Shown one piece after another: positions 19,828 to 30,211 of a DNA stretch of 64,000 nt (positions are counted from its first letter, which is position 1; each line of letters opens with the position of its first letter). Made by a program: the position numbers and the translations under genes. Origin of the DNA: CAVVIO01 sp963748095. GTDB taxonomy: Bacteria; Bacteroidota; Bacteroidia; Bacteroidales; UBA10428. The stretch spans positions 28,782 through 92,781 of the forward strand of contig CAVVIO010000018.1 of NCBI GenBank assembly GCA_963748095.1, given 5' to 3'. The notes below the pieces were generated by a model. That model was not told the origin of the DNA. It ran no database searches and was given only the letters and a program-made list of their open reading frames with translations.

Positions 19828-22251
19828 TTATTCATATTTCAGCGATTCAACCGGATTGGAAAAAGAGGCTTTTATCACATGGTAACTAATAGTAATAATG
19901 GCAACCAGGATGGCAATAATTCCGGAAACAATAAATATCCAGAATTGTATGTGTATCCGATAGACAAAATTGTCGAGCCATTTTTGCATGACGAATAATG
20001 ATAATGGCAATGCCAGAAGAAAAGCAATTCCGATAAGACTTATCATATTCTTTGATAAGTGAAAACAAATTTGCCAGGTAGTAGCCCCCATAACTTTTCG
20101 AACACCTATAGCTTTCGTCTGTCTTTGTGTAGAATAGGCGGATAAACCAAACAGGCCGATACACGCAATGAAAATGGCGAGTGCTGTTAATATGCCAAAT
20201 ATTTTTCCTGAATTCCGGTCGTCTTTATACAGGTTGTTAATTTTATCGGAAAGGAAAAAATATCCGAATGGCTGATCAGGTAAAAATTCGTGCCATATTT
20301 TCTCAATTTGTTGAATTGTTGAACGGGTGTTTTTGCCCGAGAGCCGTACATTAATATAGGGGGTTACCTGGAAAGGGCCGGCAACATTCATCAATACAAA
20401 AGATTTAATATCCTGATGAAGTGAATTGTAATGAAAATCTTTCACTACACCAACTATTGTATATCGGCGGGGTGACTGCTCATTTTGTGCTGTAGCATAC
20501 AGGTGGGCGCCCACAGGGTTGGTAAGATGAAATTCGCGAACTGCCGATTCATTAATTATAATGGAGAGGGAATCGTTGAACTCATTAGAAAATCCGCGTC
20601 CCTGAAGTACTTTTAATCCGAGTGTTGGTATAAAGTTGTTGTCTACCACCATTGCCCGCGATGTAATGACATCTGAATTTTTTAGTTCTTTCTGAAACAT
20701 AACCCCAAAATAATAGCCTCCGGTAATCTCTGTATTCGATCTGGCAGTATTCATTACTCCCGGCAGTTTCTGTATCCGTTCTTCGAATGTCTCTTCAGCA
20801 TTTTCGAGGTAATGTGCCCTTTCAATAATCAGAACATTGTTTTTATTATAACCCAGGTTTTTCCTGTTTAGATAGTTTATCTGGTTATATATCAGGATAA
20901 AAACGGAAATTAATGCAATGGATATGAAAAACTGGAATATGACCAGTATATTTCTCTGTCGGCTTCCTTTTGAAAAATTGAAATAATTTCCTTTCAATAC
21001 GGAAATAGGTTTTACGGACGACAGCACAAAAGCGGGATATATTCCTGCCAGCAATCCTACAATAACACCCAGGAGCAGCAACACCGGAATCGTATACCAG
21101 TTATCGAAATAGAGTATTTCGAGTTGTTTTCCTAACAATGAATTAAAGAAGGGCAATACCATTCCGGCAATAGCAACAGCCAGAATAAGACTGACAGCAG
21201 TGATGGAAAGCGATTCGGAAAAGAATTGCCCGATCAGTTGTATTCTGGTAGAACCTGATAATTTTCTGATCCCTACTTCTTTGGCCCTTTCGGTTGACCG
21301 GGCGGTAGTAAGGTTTACAAAGTTAATGGAAGCGACAACCAGTACGAACAAAGCAATACTCAGGTAAATAATAACATAAAGTATATTTCCGTTGGGTTTT
21401 ATTTCTCCTTCCAGATCGGAATAAAGATGAATTTTTTTTAAAGGCTGAAGGAAATATTCATATCCGTTTCCTGCTTTGGTATAATCTTTAAATGAAATGC
21501 CTGTTGCTTTCTCAATTTGTCCGGCAGCATATTTTTCTACCAGGCCGGGAAACTTTTTTTCAAGTGCTGCCGGATCAGCGCCGGGTTTAAGTTTGATATA
21601 AGTGAGCACCGAAAACGAGTAGTAATTAGGTTCATCTAACAGGCCTGTAATTTTCAGGCTTCCAAGGAAATCGAATTGAAGGTGTGAATTTTTAGGGATA
21701 TCGGCACATACACCTGAAATTTTAATAACACCGTTAGGAGTTATCAGTGTTTTTCCCAAGGCATCTTCATCGCCAAAATATTTTCGGGCAGTACTTTCCG
21801 TAATGACAAATGATCCGGGATCACGCAGCGCGTTTTCCGGATTCCCGCTAATGAAGGGAATATTGAACATTTCGAAAAAATTCGAATCGGCAAAGCAAAC
21901 ATTTCGTTCCTTAAATGCCTGTTTTTCATTGCGAATTATAAATTCACCCCTTGTTACAAGCAGGCGCGTATAGCTCTCAATTTCAGGAAAATCGTTTTTT
22001 GCCGCTTCACCAATAGAAACAGGTATAATGGCGTAATCGATTTCATTCTGTGGATAAATTCTTTTAAGGGCAATGCGATAAATACGGTCGGCATCTTGAT
22101 AAAACCGGTCGTATGAAAATTCGTCGATAACCTGCAGAGCCACCAGGAAAGCAAAAGCTATTCCTATAGATAAACCGGCAATATTGATAATTGAATACAG
22201 CTTATTTTGTATTAAATTTCTATAGGAAGTTATCAGGAAATTTTTCAGCAC
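19828..22251 (-). CDS. FtsX/MacB-type ABC transporter permease
   Basis: This is an inner-membrane protein of about 807 residues. It has two MacB_PCD periplasmic domains, each followed by FtsX-type membrane helices. The first membrane block includes STERAKEVGIRKLSGSTRIQ and the second SAYSTQRQTKAIGVRKVMGA, the duplicated cytoplasmic coupling motif. This architecture is common in Bacteroidota and is usually annotated only as an ABC permease. I chose the GTG at 22251, giving MLKNFLITSYRNLIQNK, the usual start. The frame can extend upstream to a TTG at 22269. No ATPase gene is adjacent, so the partner must be elsewhere. Export of lipoproteins or peptides is a family-level guess. Confidence 0.85.
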   Translation of the reverse strand: MLKNFLITSYRNLIQNKLYSIINIAGLSIGIAFAFLVALQVIDEFSYDRFYQDADRIYRIALKRIYPQNEIDYAIIPVSIGEAAKNDFPEIESYTRLLVTRGEFIIRNEKQAFKERNVCFADSNFFEMFNIPFISGNPENALRDPGSFVITESTARKYFGDEDALGKTLITPNGVIKISGVCADIPKNSHLQFDFLGSLKITGLLDEPNYYSFSVLTYIKLKPGADPAALEKKFPGLVEKYAAGQIEKATGISFKDYTKAGNGYEYFLQPLKKIHLYSDLEGEIKPNGNILYVIIYLSIALFVLVVASINFVNLTTARSTERAKEVGIRKLSGSTRIQLIGQFFSESLSITAVSLILAVAIAGMVLPFFNSLLGKQLEILYFDNWYTIPVLLLLGVIVGLLAGIYPAFVLSSVKPISVLKGNYFNFSKGSRQRNILVIFQFFISIALISVFILIYNQINYLNRKNLGYNKNNVLIIERAHYLENAEETFEERIQKLPGVMNTARSNTEITGGYYFGVMFQKELKNSDVITSRAMVVDNNFIPTLGLKVLQGRGFSNEFNDSLSIIINESAVREFHLTNPVGAHLYATAQNEQSPRRYTIVGVVKDFHYNSLHQDIKSFVLMNVAGPFQVTPYINVRLSGKNTRSTIQQIEKIWHEFLPDQPFGYFFLSDKINNLYKDDRNSGKIFGILTALAIFIACIGLFGLSAYSTQRQTKAIGVRKVMGATTWQICFHLSKNMISLIGIAFLLALPLSLFVMQKWLDNFVYRIHIQFWIFIVSGIIAILVAIITISYHVIKASFSNPVESLKYE

Positions 22252-22407
22252 GGTTTCTTTTTTACACAACGGTTAAAATTAATAAATAATTTCCATGAGA
22301 GCAGCGCATGGATGCTATAATCAGATAACTTTGATATTTCTGCCTTAGCCTTGTGGTTTGAATTTTTATTCCGGATAACAATATTATGAAAAGCAAACTA
22401 TTTCATT

Positions 22408-22415
22408 TATTTTTG
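22408..22415 (+). promoter_or_regulatory. -7 box upstream of glyS
   Basis: TATTTTTG is an exact TAnnTTTG match 48 bp before the glyS ATG. No -33 TTTG is obvious. Confidence 0.4.
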
Positions 22416-22463
22416 TCGCTTAAATTAAAATAAGTATTCATTGATCTGAAAAACAATAATTAA

Positions 22464-24014
22464 ATGGCCCAGGACGATCTTTTCAAAAAAATAATTGCGC
22501 ATTGCAAAGAGTATGGTTTCATTTTTCCATCAAGCGAAATTTACGACGGTTTAAGCGCTGTATATGATTATGGACAGAATGGAGTAGAGTTAAAAAATAA
22601 TATAAAAAAATATTGGTGGGACTCGATGGTAAGGCTGCATGAAAATATTGTCGGGATCGATTCGGCAATATTCATGCATCCCCGTATTTGGGAGGCTTCC
22701 GGACATGTGGGGGCATTCAATGATCCGCTGATCGACAATAAAGATTCAAAAAAACGTTACCGGGCAGATCAGTTAATTGAAGATTATTTGCAAAAACTGG
22801 AAGACAAGATACAGAAAGAAATAGACAAAGCTGCCGCAAAATTCGGAGATGCCTTTGATGAAAAAAAATTCCGCGAGACAAATCCCCGGGTACAGGCCAA
22901 TCAGGCCAAGGTGGATGAAACACGTAAACGCTACATTTCTGCTTTGGGAAAAGAAGATCTGAAAGAAATTAAACAAATTATCATTGATGCCGACATAGCC
23001 GATCCGGAATCAGGATCGAAAAACTGGACAGATGTACGCCAGTTTAACCTGATGTTCAGTACGCAGCTTGGTTCGGTGAGTGAAGATGCCAACACTATTT
23101 ACCTGCGTCCGGAGACTGCACAGGGAATATTTGTAAACTTTCTGAATGTTCAGAAAACAGCACGTATGAAGATCCCATTTGGAATAGCCCAGATAGGAAA
23201 AGCTTTCAGGAATGAAATAGTTGCCCGCCAGTTTATTTTGCGTATGCGTGAATTCGAACAAATGGAAATGCAGTATTTTATTCAGCCGGGATCGGAGATG
23301 GAATGGTACGAATACTGGAAGGAAAAACGCATGAAATGGCATAAAGCGCTTGGAATGGGAGATGAAAAATACCGTTTTCACGATCATGATAAACTGGCAC
23401 ATTACGCCAATGCAGCGGCCGATATCGAATTTCAGTTTCCCATTGGATTCAAGGAAGTGGAAGGAATTCATTCCAGAACGGATTTCGATCTGGGGAACCA
23501 TGAGAAATTCTCGGGTAAGAAAATACAGTATTTCGATAATGAACTGAACAAAAGCTATGTCCCTTATGTGATTGAAACCTCTATCGGTGTCGACCGCATG
23601 TTTTTTACTGTTATTGCCAACGGATATACCGAAGAAAAAGTAGAACGTGAAGGCAGTACCAAAGAGGAACGGGTGGTTATGAAAATTCCGCCTGCACTGG
23701 CGCCTGTAAAACTCGCCGTATTGCCACTTACCAAAAAAGATGGTTTGCCCGAAAAGGCACGACAGATTATTGACAGGATGAAATTCGATTTTAACTGCCA
23801 GTATGAAGAGAAAGATTCGATTGGCCGCAGGTACCGCAGGCAGGATGCTATCGGAACTCCTTTCTGTATTACGATTGATCATGAAACTTTGGAAAACAAT
23901 ACAGTTACTATCCGTTACCGCGACACGATGGAACAGGAACGGGTAGATGTAGGTAAACTGCCTGAAATCATGGAGGACAAAGTAAGCATGAAAAATTTGC
24001 TGGAACAGTTATAA
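22464..24014 (+). CDS. glyS: Glycine--tRNA ligase (dimeric, class II)
   Basis: This enzyme charges tRNA-Gly. At 516 residues it is the alpha2-type single-chain GlyRS. The N-terminus holds KKIIAHCKEYGFIFPSSEIY and SGHVGAFNDPL. Motif 2 is FGIAQIGKAFRNEI, followed by RMREFEQMEMQYF. Motif 3 is YVIETSIGVDRMFF. The anticodon-binding domain starts at LAPVKLAVLPLTKKDG near residue 412 and includes RYRRQDAIGTPFCITID. The stop is directly followed by the ATG of the next gene, so a glycosyltransferase may be co-transcribed. Confidence 0.95.
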   Translation: MAQDDLFKKIIAHCKEYGFIFPSSEIYDGLSAVYDYGQNGVELKNNIKKYWWDSMVRLHENIVGIDSAIFMHPRIWEASGHVGAFNDPLIDNKDSKKRYRADQLIEDYLQKLEDKIQKEIDKAAAKFGDAFDEKKFRETNPRVQANQAKVDETRKRYISALGKEDLKEIKQIIIDADIADPESGSKNWTDVRQFNLMFSTQLGSVSEDANTIYLRPETAQGIFVNFLNVQKTARMKIPFGIAQIGKAFRNEIVARQFILRMREFEQMEMQYFIQPGSEMEWYEYWKEKRMKWHKALGMGDEKYRFHDHDKLAHYANAAADIEFQFPIGFKEVEGIHSRTDFDLGNHEKFSGKKIQYFDNELNKSYVPYVIETSIGVDRMFFTVIANGYTEEKVEREGSTKEERVVMKIPPALAPVKLAVLPLTKKDGLPEKARQIIDRMKFDFNCQYEEKDSIGRRYRRQDAIGTPFCITIDHETLENNTVTIRYRDTMEQERVDVGKLPEIMEDKVSMKNLLEQL

Positions 24015-25317
24015 ATGAAAAAAGTCCTGATCATCACCTATTACTGGCCTCCCAGCGGAGGGTCACAAGTACTGCGATGGTTGAAATTCGTTAAATACCT
24101 TCGGGAATTCGGATGGGAACCGGTTGTGTATACGCCGGAAAATCCGGAAGCTCCTGAAACAGATACTTCGAATTTGAAAGGACATCCCGGAAAATTTAGA
24201 AATTATTAAAAAGCGAATCTGGGAACCTTATCAGGCATATAAAATCTTCCTTGGAAAGAAAAAGGACGAAAAACTTTCAACCGCTTTTTTAAGTGAAGAA
24301 AAAAAAGGAAAGAAATTTACAGGAAAAATAGCATTGTGGATCAGGAGTAATTTTTTTATACCTGATGCCCGGCGATTCTGGATAAAACCCTCAGTTCATT
24401 ATCTTACAGATTATTTAAAAAATCATCCTGTAGAAGCGATCATTACTACAGGTCCTCCTCACAGCATGCATCTGATCGGCATGCACTTGAAGAAAAAGAC
24501 TAGTATTCCCTGGCTGGCCGATTTTAGGGATCCATGGACCAACATTGATTTCTATAAAGAATTATTATTGTCCCGTAGGGCTGACAGACGGCATCATAAG
24601 CTGGAAAAAAGGGTGGTGGTAACAGCTGATTGTGTGCTAACTGTAGGAAATACCATGACAAAAGAATTCCGGGAGTTGGGAGGCAATAAAGTGTACACAC
24701 TTACCAATGGTTTCGATACGGATGATTTGCCGGATGACAAGGTTACTGAAGATGAAAAATTTTCGATAGTACATGTCGGCACTATTCCGCAAAGCAGGAA
24801 CAGCAACACGCTTTGGGAAGTATTGGCTGAATTGGCAATAGAAGAAAAAGGATTCAAAGATCAGTTGATTATCCGGTTGATTGGCCGTGTTGATAATTCT
24901 GTGGTTTCTTCTTTGAAAAAATGTAACTTGCTTTCAAATGTGGAAATGAAAAGTTATATGCCTCACCACGAAGCCATCAAACTAATGAAACAAAGCTGCG
25001 TACTTTTATTGCTTATCAATAATACTCCCAATGCAAAGGGAATCCTTACCAATAAGTTTTTCGAGTACCTTTCTGTTCAAAAGCCGGTATTGGCGATCGG
25101 GCCGGAAGATGGTGATATAGCAGGTATTTTAACCGAAACAAACGCGGGTAATATTGCCGGTTATGAGGACAGGAAGAAAATGAAAAAAGTGATTTCAGAA
25201 TATTATCACCAGTATAGAACAGGGGAAAGTAAAATGAAATTTCTTACTATTGATAATTATTCCCGTAAAAATCTTACCGCGAAATTGGCTGGTATTTTAA
25301 ATGAAATAACCCATTGA
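24015..25317 (+). pseudogene. Glycosyltransferase (GT-B, family 4-like), frameshifted
   Basis: The start (KVLIITYYWPPSGGSQVLRW) carries the PP-GG entry loop of family-4 enzymes. The frame stops near 24209. The continuation KDIPENLEIIKKRIWEPYQA lies in another frame. One extra G at 24180-24181 separates them, and without it the protein has about 433 residues. Later features are TTGPPHSMHLIG, WLADFRDPWTN, FSIVHVGTIPQSRNS (the C-terminal domain start) and TNKFFEYLSVQKPVLAIGPE (donor site). It begins at the glyS stop and its stop overlaps the TTG of wecB, so the two glycan genes are coupled. Specificity is unknown. Confidence 0.75.
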
Positions 25318-26387
25318 AAAAAATTGTCACCATATTAGGAGCTCGTCCCCAGTTTATAAAGGCCGCTGCAGTGAGCCGGGCCGCAAAGGAATTTCCTGTT
25401 AAAGAAGTGATCGTTCATACCGGTCAGCACTTTGATAAAGACATGTCAGATGTGTTTTTTGAAGAAATGGAAATTCCCCGTCCGGATTACATGCTGGATA
25501 TAAACAACCTTTCACACGGGGCTATGACAGGACGGATGCTGGAAGAAATCGAAAAAGTGTTGCAGATGGAAAAACCCGACATAGTAATGGTTTACGGGGA
25601 CACTAATTCAACGCTGGCGGGAGCGCTGGCTGCAAAGAAACTGCATATAAAGGTGGCACATGTAGAAGCAGGATTACGATCATTCAACATGAATATGCCT
25701 GAAGAAATTAACCGTATACTTACTGACAGGATATCGGATTACCTGTTTTGCCCAACGGAAACCGCGATCAAAAATCTTGACCGGGAAGGTTATGCCAATT
25801 TCAATAGTCAGGTTCAAATGGTAGGAGATGTTATGTACGATGCTGCACTGTATTATGAAAAAAAATCGGATGAGATCTCAAAAGTAATATCGAAGTTGAA
25901 ATTGGAATCGGGAAATTACGTGTTGTGTACTGTACATCGTCAGGAAAACACCGATGATCCGGCCCGGTTAAAGGCTGTTTTTACAGCGCTGGATGAAATT
26001 AATAAAACTATACCGGTTGTTTTACCTATTCATCCACGGACTCGTAAGATTTTATCGCAATCGGATATTCAAACTTCAATCCGGTTGATAGACCCAGTAG
26101 GTTACTTTGATATAATACAATTGCTGAAAAATTCCCGGCTGGTGATGACCGACAGTGGCGGAATGCAAAAAGAAGCTTATTTTTTCAAAAAGTACTGCAT
26201 TACTCTACGCGATGAAACTGAGTGGGTAGAACTGGTGGAGAATGGGTATAATAAGTTGGCTGGGGCAAATACGAAGAAAATAATGGACATCTTTTCACAT
26301 ATTTTGTCATTGACATTTCCGGTAACATCACCACTATACGGAACAGGGAAAGCTAGTCATCAAGTGGCTGCTTTATTAAGTCGGTAA
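25314..26387 (+). CDS. wecB: UDP-N-acetylglucosamine 2-epimerase (non-hydrolysing)
   Basis: This enzyme interconverts UDP-GlcNAc and UDP-ManNAc for surface polysaccharides. Family motifs are ILGARPQFIKAAAVSRA at the N-terminus, VIVHTGQHFDKDMSD, MVYGDTNSTLAGALAAKKL, AHVEAGLRSFNMNMPEEINR, CTVHRQENTD and MTDSGGMQKEAYFF with the C-terminal Glu region. Length (357) is standard. The start is TTG at 25314, overlapping the TGA of the preceding glycosyltransferase by 4 nt. No ManNAc dehydrogenase or NeuB-type synthase is seen here. Symbol by family. Confidence 0.9.
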   Translation: MKKIVTILGARPQFIKAAAVSRAAKEFPVKEVIVHTGQHFDKDMSDVFFEEMEIPRPDYMLDINNLSHGAMTGRMLEEIEKVLQMEKPDIVMVYGDTNSTLAGALAAKKLHIKVAHVEAGLRSFNMNMPEEINRILTDRISDYLFCPTETAIKNLDREGYANFNSQVQMVGDVMYDAALYYEKKSDEISKVISKLKLESGNYVLCTVHRQENTDDPARLKAVFTALDEINKTIPVVLPIHPRTRKILSQSDIQTSIRLIDPVGYFDIIQLLKNSRLVMTDSGGMQKEAYFFKKYCITLRDETEWVELVENGYNKLAGANTKKIMDIFSHILSLTFPVTSPLYGTGKASHQVAALLSR

Positions 26388-26508
26388 TATTTGCTTTCAG
26401 ATTTCACTTTAATCGCGAAACATATAACTGATTTAAAAGACATATTCTAAGAATTGCAATAGCTTCAGAAAAATGGGGATGATGTAATCTTATTTCTATC
26501 ATTATGAA

Positions 26509-28005
26509 TTAATTGTTGAGGCTTTTTATATTATTCATCAGGTTCGATAATCTCTTCCACTTCAACCAGAACTGTTGCAATCTTTCCAGTTCGATCTTTT
26601 CATAAAATCCGAAAAAATACAAAATTACCGGGAATAATAGTAAAAGTGATCCTTTTATAACAATCCGTAAAATCAGAGTCATTTCTGTGGTAAAAAGCGA
26701 CAGCAGATATAAAACTACAGAGGCAATTATAATTAATAGGATTTTCTTTATTTCGAAAGGAATAAAATATACTTTCTGCGCGCTTCTGTATACAAGTATG
26801 AAAAATAATATCTGAGAAAAACAAGTGGCAATAGCAGCTCCTATATAACTAAGTATATTTATCAGGAAGTAACACAATGGAATATTCACTAACATACTAA
26901 TAGTAATAATACGTGCAGTTATAATAGTCTTTTTGGAGATATTAATGCCAGTTAGTGATACATCCCGCAACATCGTAAAAAACATTCCGAGTGATATAAT
27001 AGGAATGACTTTATAAGCTGGCCAATAATCAGTATTTCTGGTAATTAATTTTACTATTTCAAAACTAAATAAAGAAAGTGCCAGAACGACTATAATTAAT
27101 CCAAAGGAATAATAAGTCATTATTTTTGAGTAAAATCTCTTGTTATCGGGATGGTCCATCATTTTAAATATGACCGGTTGAAGTGCCATATTAACAGAAG
27201 TAATTAAAAATACCCTCAATGTATTACTTAACTTGAATCCCAGGGAATATTTTCCTACAATATCAAAATCTGTTAAAAATTTAAGCAGATACCTGTCGGT
27301 GACATTCAGGACAATTCCCGTTAAAGCAGTAATTAAAAGCGGAAAACTAAACTTTAGCATTGACTTCAATACTCCCCAAACAAATTGTGGTTTGATTTCT
27401 TTGTAAAGAAAGAAAATTGCTAGTGCCGTATAGATAATACTCCCGGTAATAAGAGCATAGTAAATTCCTTCAACTGACTTATCTAGGTATACTATGAAAT
27501 AAATATTTAATAGAAGTATCAGAGTAAGTTTAATAACCATAAGTGCAGAAAATAAAACAGCTTTGTCCTGCAGTCTCATCATTGTGGCAAATACAATATT
27601 TATGGCCTCCATTGCTGATAAAGCAAACAGTAGAATTATCAGGTTACTGTACTTCTCTGAATCAAACAGTATACTTGAAAGAAAAGTGGAATATCTGAAG
27701 CCTATAAATAGTATTATTGCTGAAAAGGCTGTAATAGTAACCAGAGTAGTAAAAACAACAGACTTTTGATAGATTAGATACTTTTTGTCCCAGTACCATC
27801 TGAAAATAGCATTATTCAGGCCTAAACCAAATAATGCAATAAATACCTGGGAACTGATATCAAGGATCCCTAATATTCCGTATTCGGAAGGAACCAATTT
27901 CGAAGTATACAGCGGGATTAAGATAAACCCCGCCAATCGTCCTACTAAATTTCCTATACTGTAAATAAAAGTACTTTTAGCTGTTGAACGCAGTATATCA
28001 AGCAT
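26509..28005 (-). CDS. Polysaccharide flippase (Wzx/MATE-like, oligosaccharide flippase)
   Basis: This is a 498-residue inner-membrane protein with about 14 hydrophobic helices. The N-terminus STFIYSIGNLVGRLAGFILI is typical of PST/Wzx transporters, followed by SEYGILGILDISSQVF. It would flip undecaprenyl-linked repeat units to the periplasm. It is the last gene of the - strand polysaccharide operon and its ATG overlaps the end of the upstream gene by 8 nt. No Wzy polymerase is recognised inside this operon; the O-antigen ligase-like gene at 11416 is a candidate elsewhere. Confidence 0.85.
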   Translation of the reverse strand: MLDILRSTAKSTFIYSIGNLVGRLAGFILIPLYTSKLVPSEYGILGILDISSQVFIALFGLGLNNAIFRWYWDKKYLIYQKSVVFTTLVTITAFSAIILFIGFRYSTFLSSILFDSEKYSNLIILLFALSAMEAINIVFATMMRLQDKAVLFSALMVIKLTLILLLNIYFIVYLDKSVEGIYYALITGSIIYTALAIFFLYKEIKPQFVWGVLKSMLKFSFPLLITALTGIVLNVTDRYLLKFLTDFDIVGKYSLGFKLSNTLRVFLITSVNMALQPVIFKMMDHPDNKRFYSKIMTYYSFGLIIVVLALSLFSFEIVKLITRNTDYWPAYKVIPIISLGMFFTMLRDVSLTGINISKKTIITARIITISMLVNIPLCYFLINILSYIGAAIATCFSQILFFILVYRSAQKVYFIPFEIKKILLIIIASVVLYLLSLFTTEMTLILRIVIKGSLLLLFPVILYFFGFYEKIELERLQQFWLKWKRLSNLMNNIKSLNN

Positions 28006-29225
28006 AATCTGGTTTCTTAAGTTTCTGAGAGATTCCTTTTATGAAAAAATTTGAAAATGCCTTTGCCATCCATGCTTGTCCCCATCTGATATAAGGTATC
28101 CTGGATTTGAATATATTCCCTGTAAATCTGCTTTTAAGTAAACCATAATAAAAATAAGCCTTTATTATCTTGTAAATTTTCAATGGTCCATTGGAGTATA
28201 TTCCCAGCTAATGTAGAAGCTTCTGGAAAAGTATCAGACAATTCACTCAGGCAATTAATACTTTCGGCACATGAATGAATATCAATTCTATACTTTCTGT
28301 CCGGCTTTAATTTGGGAATTTTTTGATCTTCGAAAAAATTATTTTTATAATGATCATAGCATTTTTTCAGTGATAAAAATACATCTTCTCGTTTTGTGAG
28401 TTTCCAGATAGAATGAAGATTTCGTAAAACAAATCCGGTATGATAATTATCTATAAAATTACCTGGCGGTTCAGGAGGTCCGTTATAATCAAATGAACCA
28501 TCCGGCAATTGGGAGGATATTGAATAGGAGGCAGCAGCATTGCCTTTTTCTATCCATAATGGGATATCCAACTCAACTCCTGTTTTAATTAGAAATTCCG
28601 CGACAAATAAATTAAGATTATGTACATGGTTTATATAAAGGGGAGTATATGAAAAACAAATATTTCCGTTAACTTTATCGTAAGGGAGTGAATTAAGGAA
28701 TATTGATATTTTTTTACAACTATTTAGATATTTTTTATCACCTGTAAATTTCCAGAATGACCAAAAGGCATCTCCCACAGCAGTAGTAACGATTCCATTG
28801 GGCGTATTGGCAGGAATAAACAATGCTGATTGCCAGTCGAAAGGGTATCCCCATCCATAGCCGCCATTGATCTCTGTTTTATTTTCATAAAGCCATTGAA
28901 TACATTCTTCGGCTTTGAGTAAATAAATATTTTTTTGAGTAACCTGATAAATGTCCAGATAAGCTTTTGCAAATAATCCCATTGCCTTGGCATTTATCTG
29001 CGGTTTAATATTCATAACTTTCCGGCTTATCACCGGGAATGTAGTGAAGATTTCAAATACAAACTCCCTGAATAAAGAAGCCAATTTGCTTTTGTTGCCC
29101 AGGGCAGTCAATCTGATTATATAGCTTTTTCCTTTAATATCGTATGGATCATAACCTTTCCAGCCGTTTTGGTCAATCCAATAGTGTAGCTTTTCAAAAG
29201 ATATGTTAAAATTACTTATCTCCAT
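27998..29225 (-). pseudogene. (alpha/alpha)-barrel-type glycan-active protein, frameshifted
   Basis: The frame from ATG 29225 gives 363 residues with repeating helical segments (AKAYLDIYQVTQKNIYLLKA, GNAAASYSISSQLPDGSFDY). These resemble (alpha/alpha)6 toroid enzymes such as glycan epimerases, lyases or unsaturated glucuronyl hydrolases. GGYGWGYPFDWQS and FIDNYHTGFVLRNL look like substrate-cleft motifs. The frame ends prematurely at 28134. A second frame (YFYYGLLKSRFTGNIFKSR) continues to 27998; one extra base at about 28156 separates them. Corrected length is about 408. No signal peptide is seen, so it may act in the cytoplasm on a lipid-linked chain. Enzymatic function is not established. 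Confidence 0.62.
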
Positions 29226-29310
29226 TTTTATTCAATTCCAAATAGTTGTCAGTCTGATTCAATAATTTCATGTCATCAAAAGAGATTTTTAATTTTGAGA
29301 TTAATTGATG

Positions 29311-29850
29311 TCATATTTCAATTGTAGATTGCGCAGTTTTCGGAGTATATCCGAGTTGAGTAAGATGATCTTTCAAATCATTGTTTGAAAAGATATGTTT
29401 TACAGGCTTACAAGGATTTCCAGCACAAAAAGTAAATGGCGACAAGGATTTATTCACGAGGCTACTAGCGCCAACAACCGCACCTTTATGAATGGTTACT
29501 CCTCCAAGATTTGTCACAGAACTGCCACGCCACACCTCATCTTCAATATTTATTTGTTTCATATTTTCCCGGTATGGAGCCTTTAGAAAACGGTTACTTT
29601 TTCCTAATGCACCCATATAATGATTACTTCCATTAAGAATTGGGAAAGGTCCAAACATCACATTATTTCCTGTTTTTACTGCAGCTGCAATATATGCCCG
29701 TGGGCCAATAAAAACATTGTTCCCAATTTCAATTTCAGCAGATGTTAAAAATGGGCTTTTAATGTCACATATAATATTTTCTTCAACTAATTTCAATTTT
29801 GAAAGAAGTTTTCTTTTATGCGTGTAAAACTTAATTTTTTTTAATAGCAT
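29311..29850 (-). CDS. Acyltransferase with left-handed beta-helix (hexapeptide repeats)
   Basis: This is a trimeric O- or N-acetyltransferase type of about 179 residues. Hexapeptide-repeat turns run from IEIGNNVFIGPRAYIAAAV to IEDEVWRGSSVTNLGGVTIH and KGAVVGASSLVNKSL. FCAGNPCKPVKHI near the C-terminus is the standard CoA-side ending. The N-terminal KFYTHKRKLLSKL is a basic lead-in. I chose the ATG at 29850, because the longer frame to 29919 overlaps the upstream reading frame. The gene follows the methyltransferase remnant by 1 nt. It probably acetylates a sugar in the operon's glycan. Confidence 0.85.
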   Translation of the reverse strand: MLLKKIKFYTHKRKLLSKLKLVEENIICDIKSPFLTSAEIEIGNNVFIGPRAYIAAAVKTGNNVMFGPFPILNGSNHYMGALGKSNRFLKAPYRENMKQINIEDEVWRGSSVTNLGGVTIHKGAVVGASSLVNKSLSPFTFCAGNPCKPVKHIFSNNDLKDHLTQLGYTPKTAQSTIEI

Positions 29851-29851
29851 G

Positions 29852-30211
29852 TTACAATTTTGTGTAATAACAATACATATTATCAAATACAGGAAATGGT
29901 GAAAAGATAGATTTATCACCTGTCAGGCATTCGACATCTAAAACTGATGAGGGCGATTTTTTTAATAATTTTTCAGCCGTTTTTTTTTCAGTTAGCCATT
30001 TCTTCGGGGGAATGAATTCAAAAGGAAATTCAGCTCTGTCAACGAAATCATCATACATTTCTTTCAGATCAACAGGATGATCATGTATATTAAAAAAAGC
30101 TGACTTACAACTTTGGTAGTGGTATAAGGAATAATCATTTGAGTTAACCGGAGATTTTATTTTTTTTATTTCGGATATCTCTCCAGATCCATATAGTTTA
30201 CATTCCTTCAT
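29852..30211 (-). pseudogene. Remnant of a zinc-ribbon SAM methyltransferase
   Basis: The N-terminus KECKLYGSGEISEIKKI followed by YHYQSCKSAFF looks like the zinc-ribbon head of sugar or lipid-linked methyltransferases, but only one Cys of each expected pair is present. At residue about 88, SVLDVECLTGD resembles SAM motif I with Glu in place of the first Gly. The frame ends 20 residues later, before the rest of the Rossmann fold. At about 119 residues it is less than half of a complete enzyme. It overlaps the epimerase upstream by 14 nt and abuts the acyltransferase. It is probably a decayed gene; a short functional protein cannot be excluded. Confidence 0.5.

Noticed and set aside
23010..23882. 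290-codon frame antisense to glyS
   Set aside because: Shadow of a strongly conserved gene; its residues show no domain.
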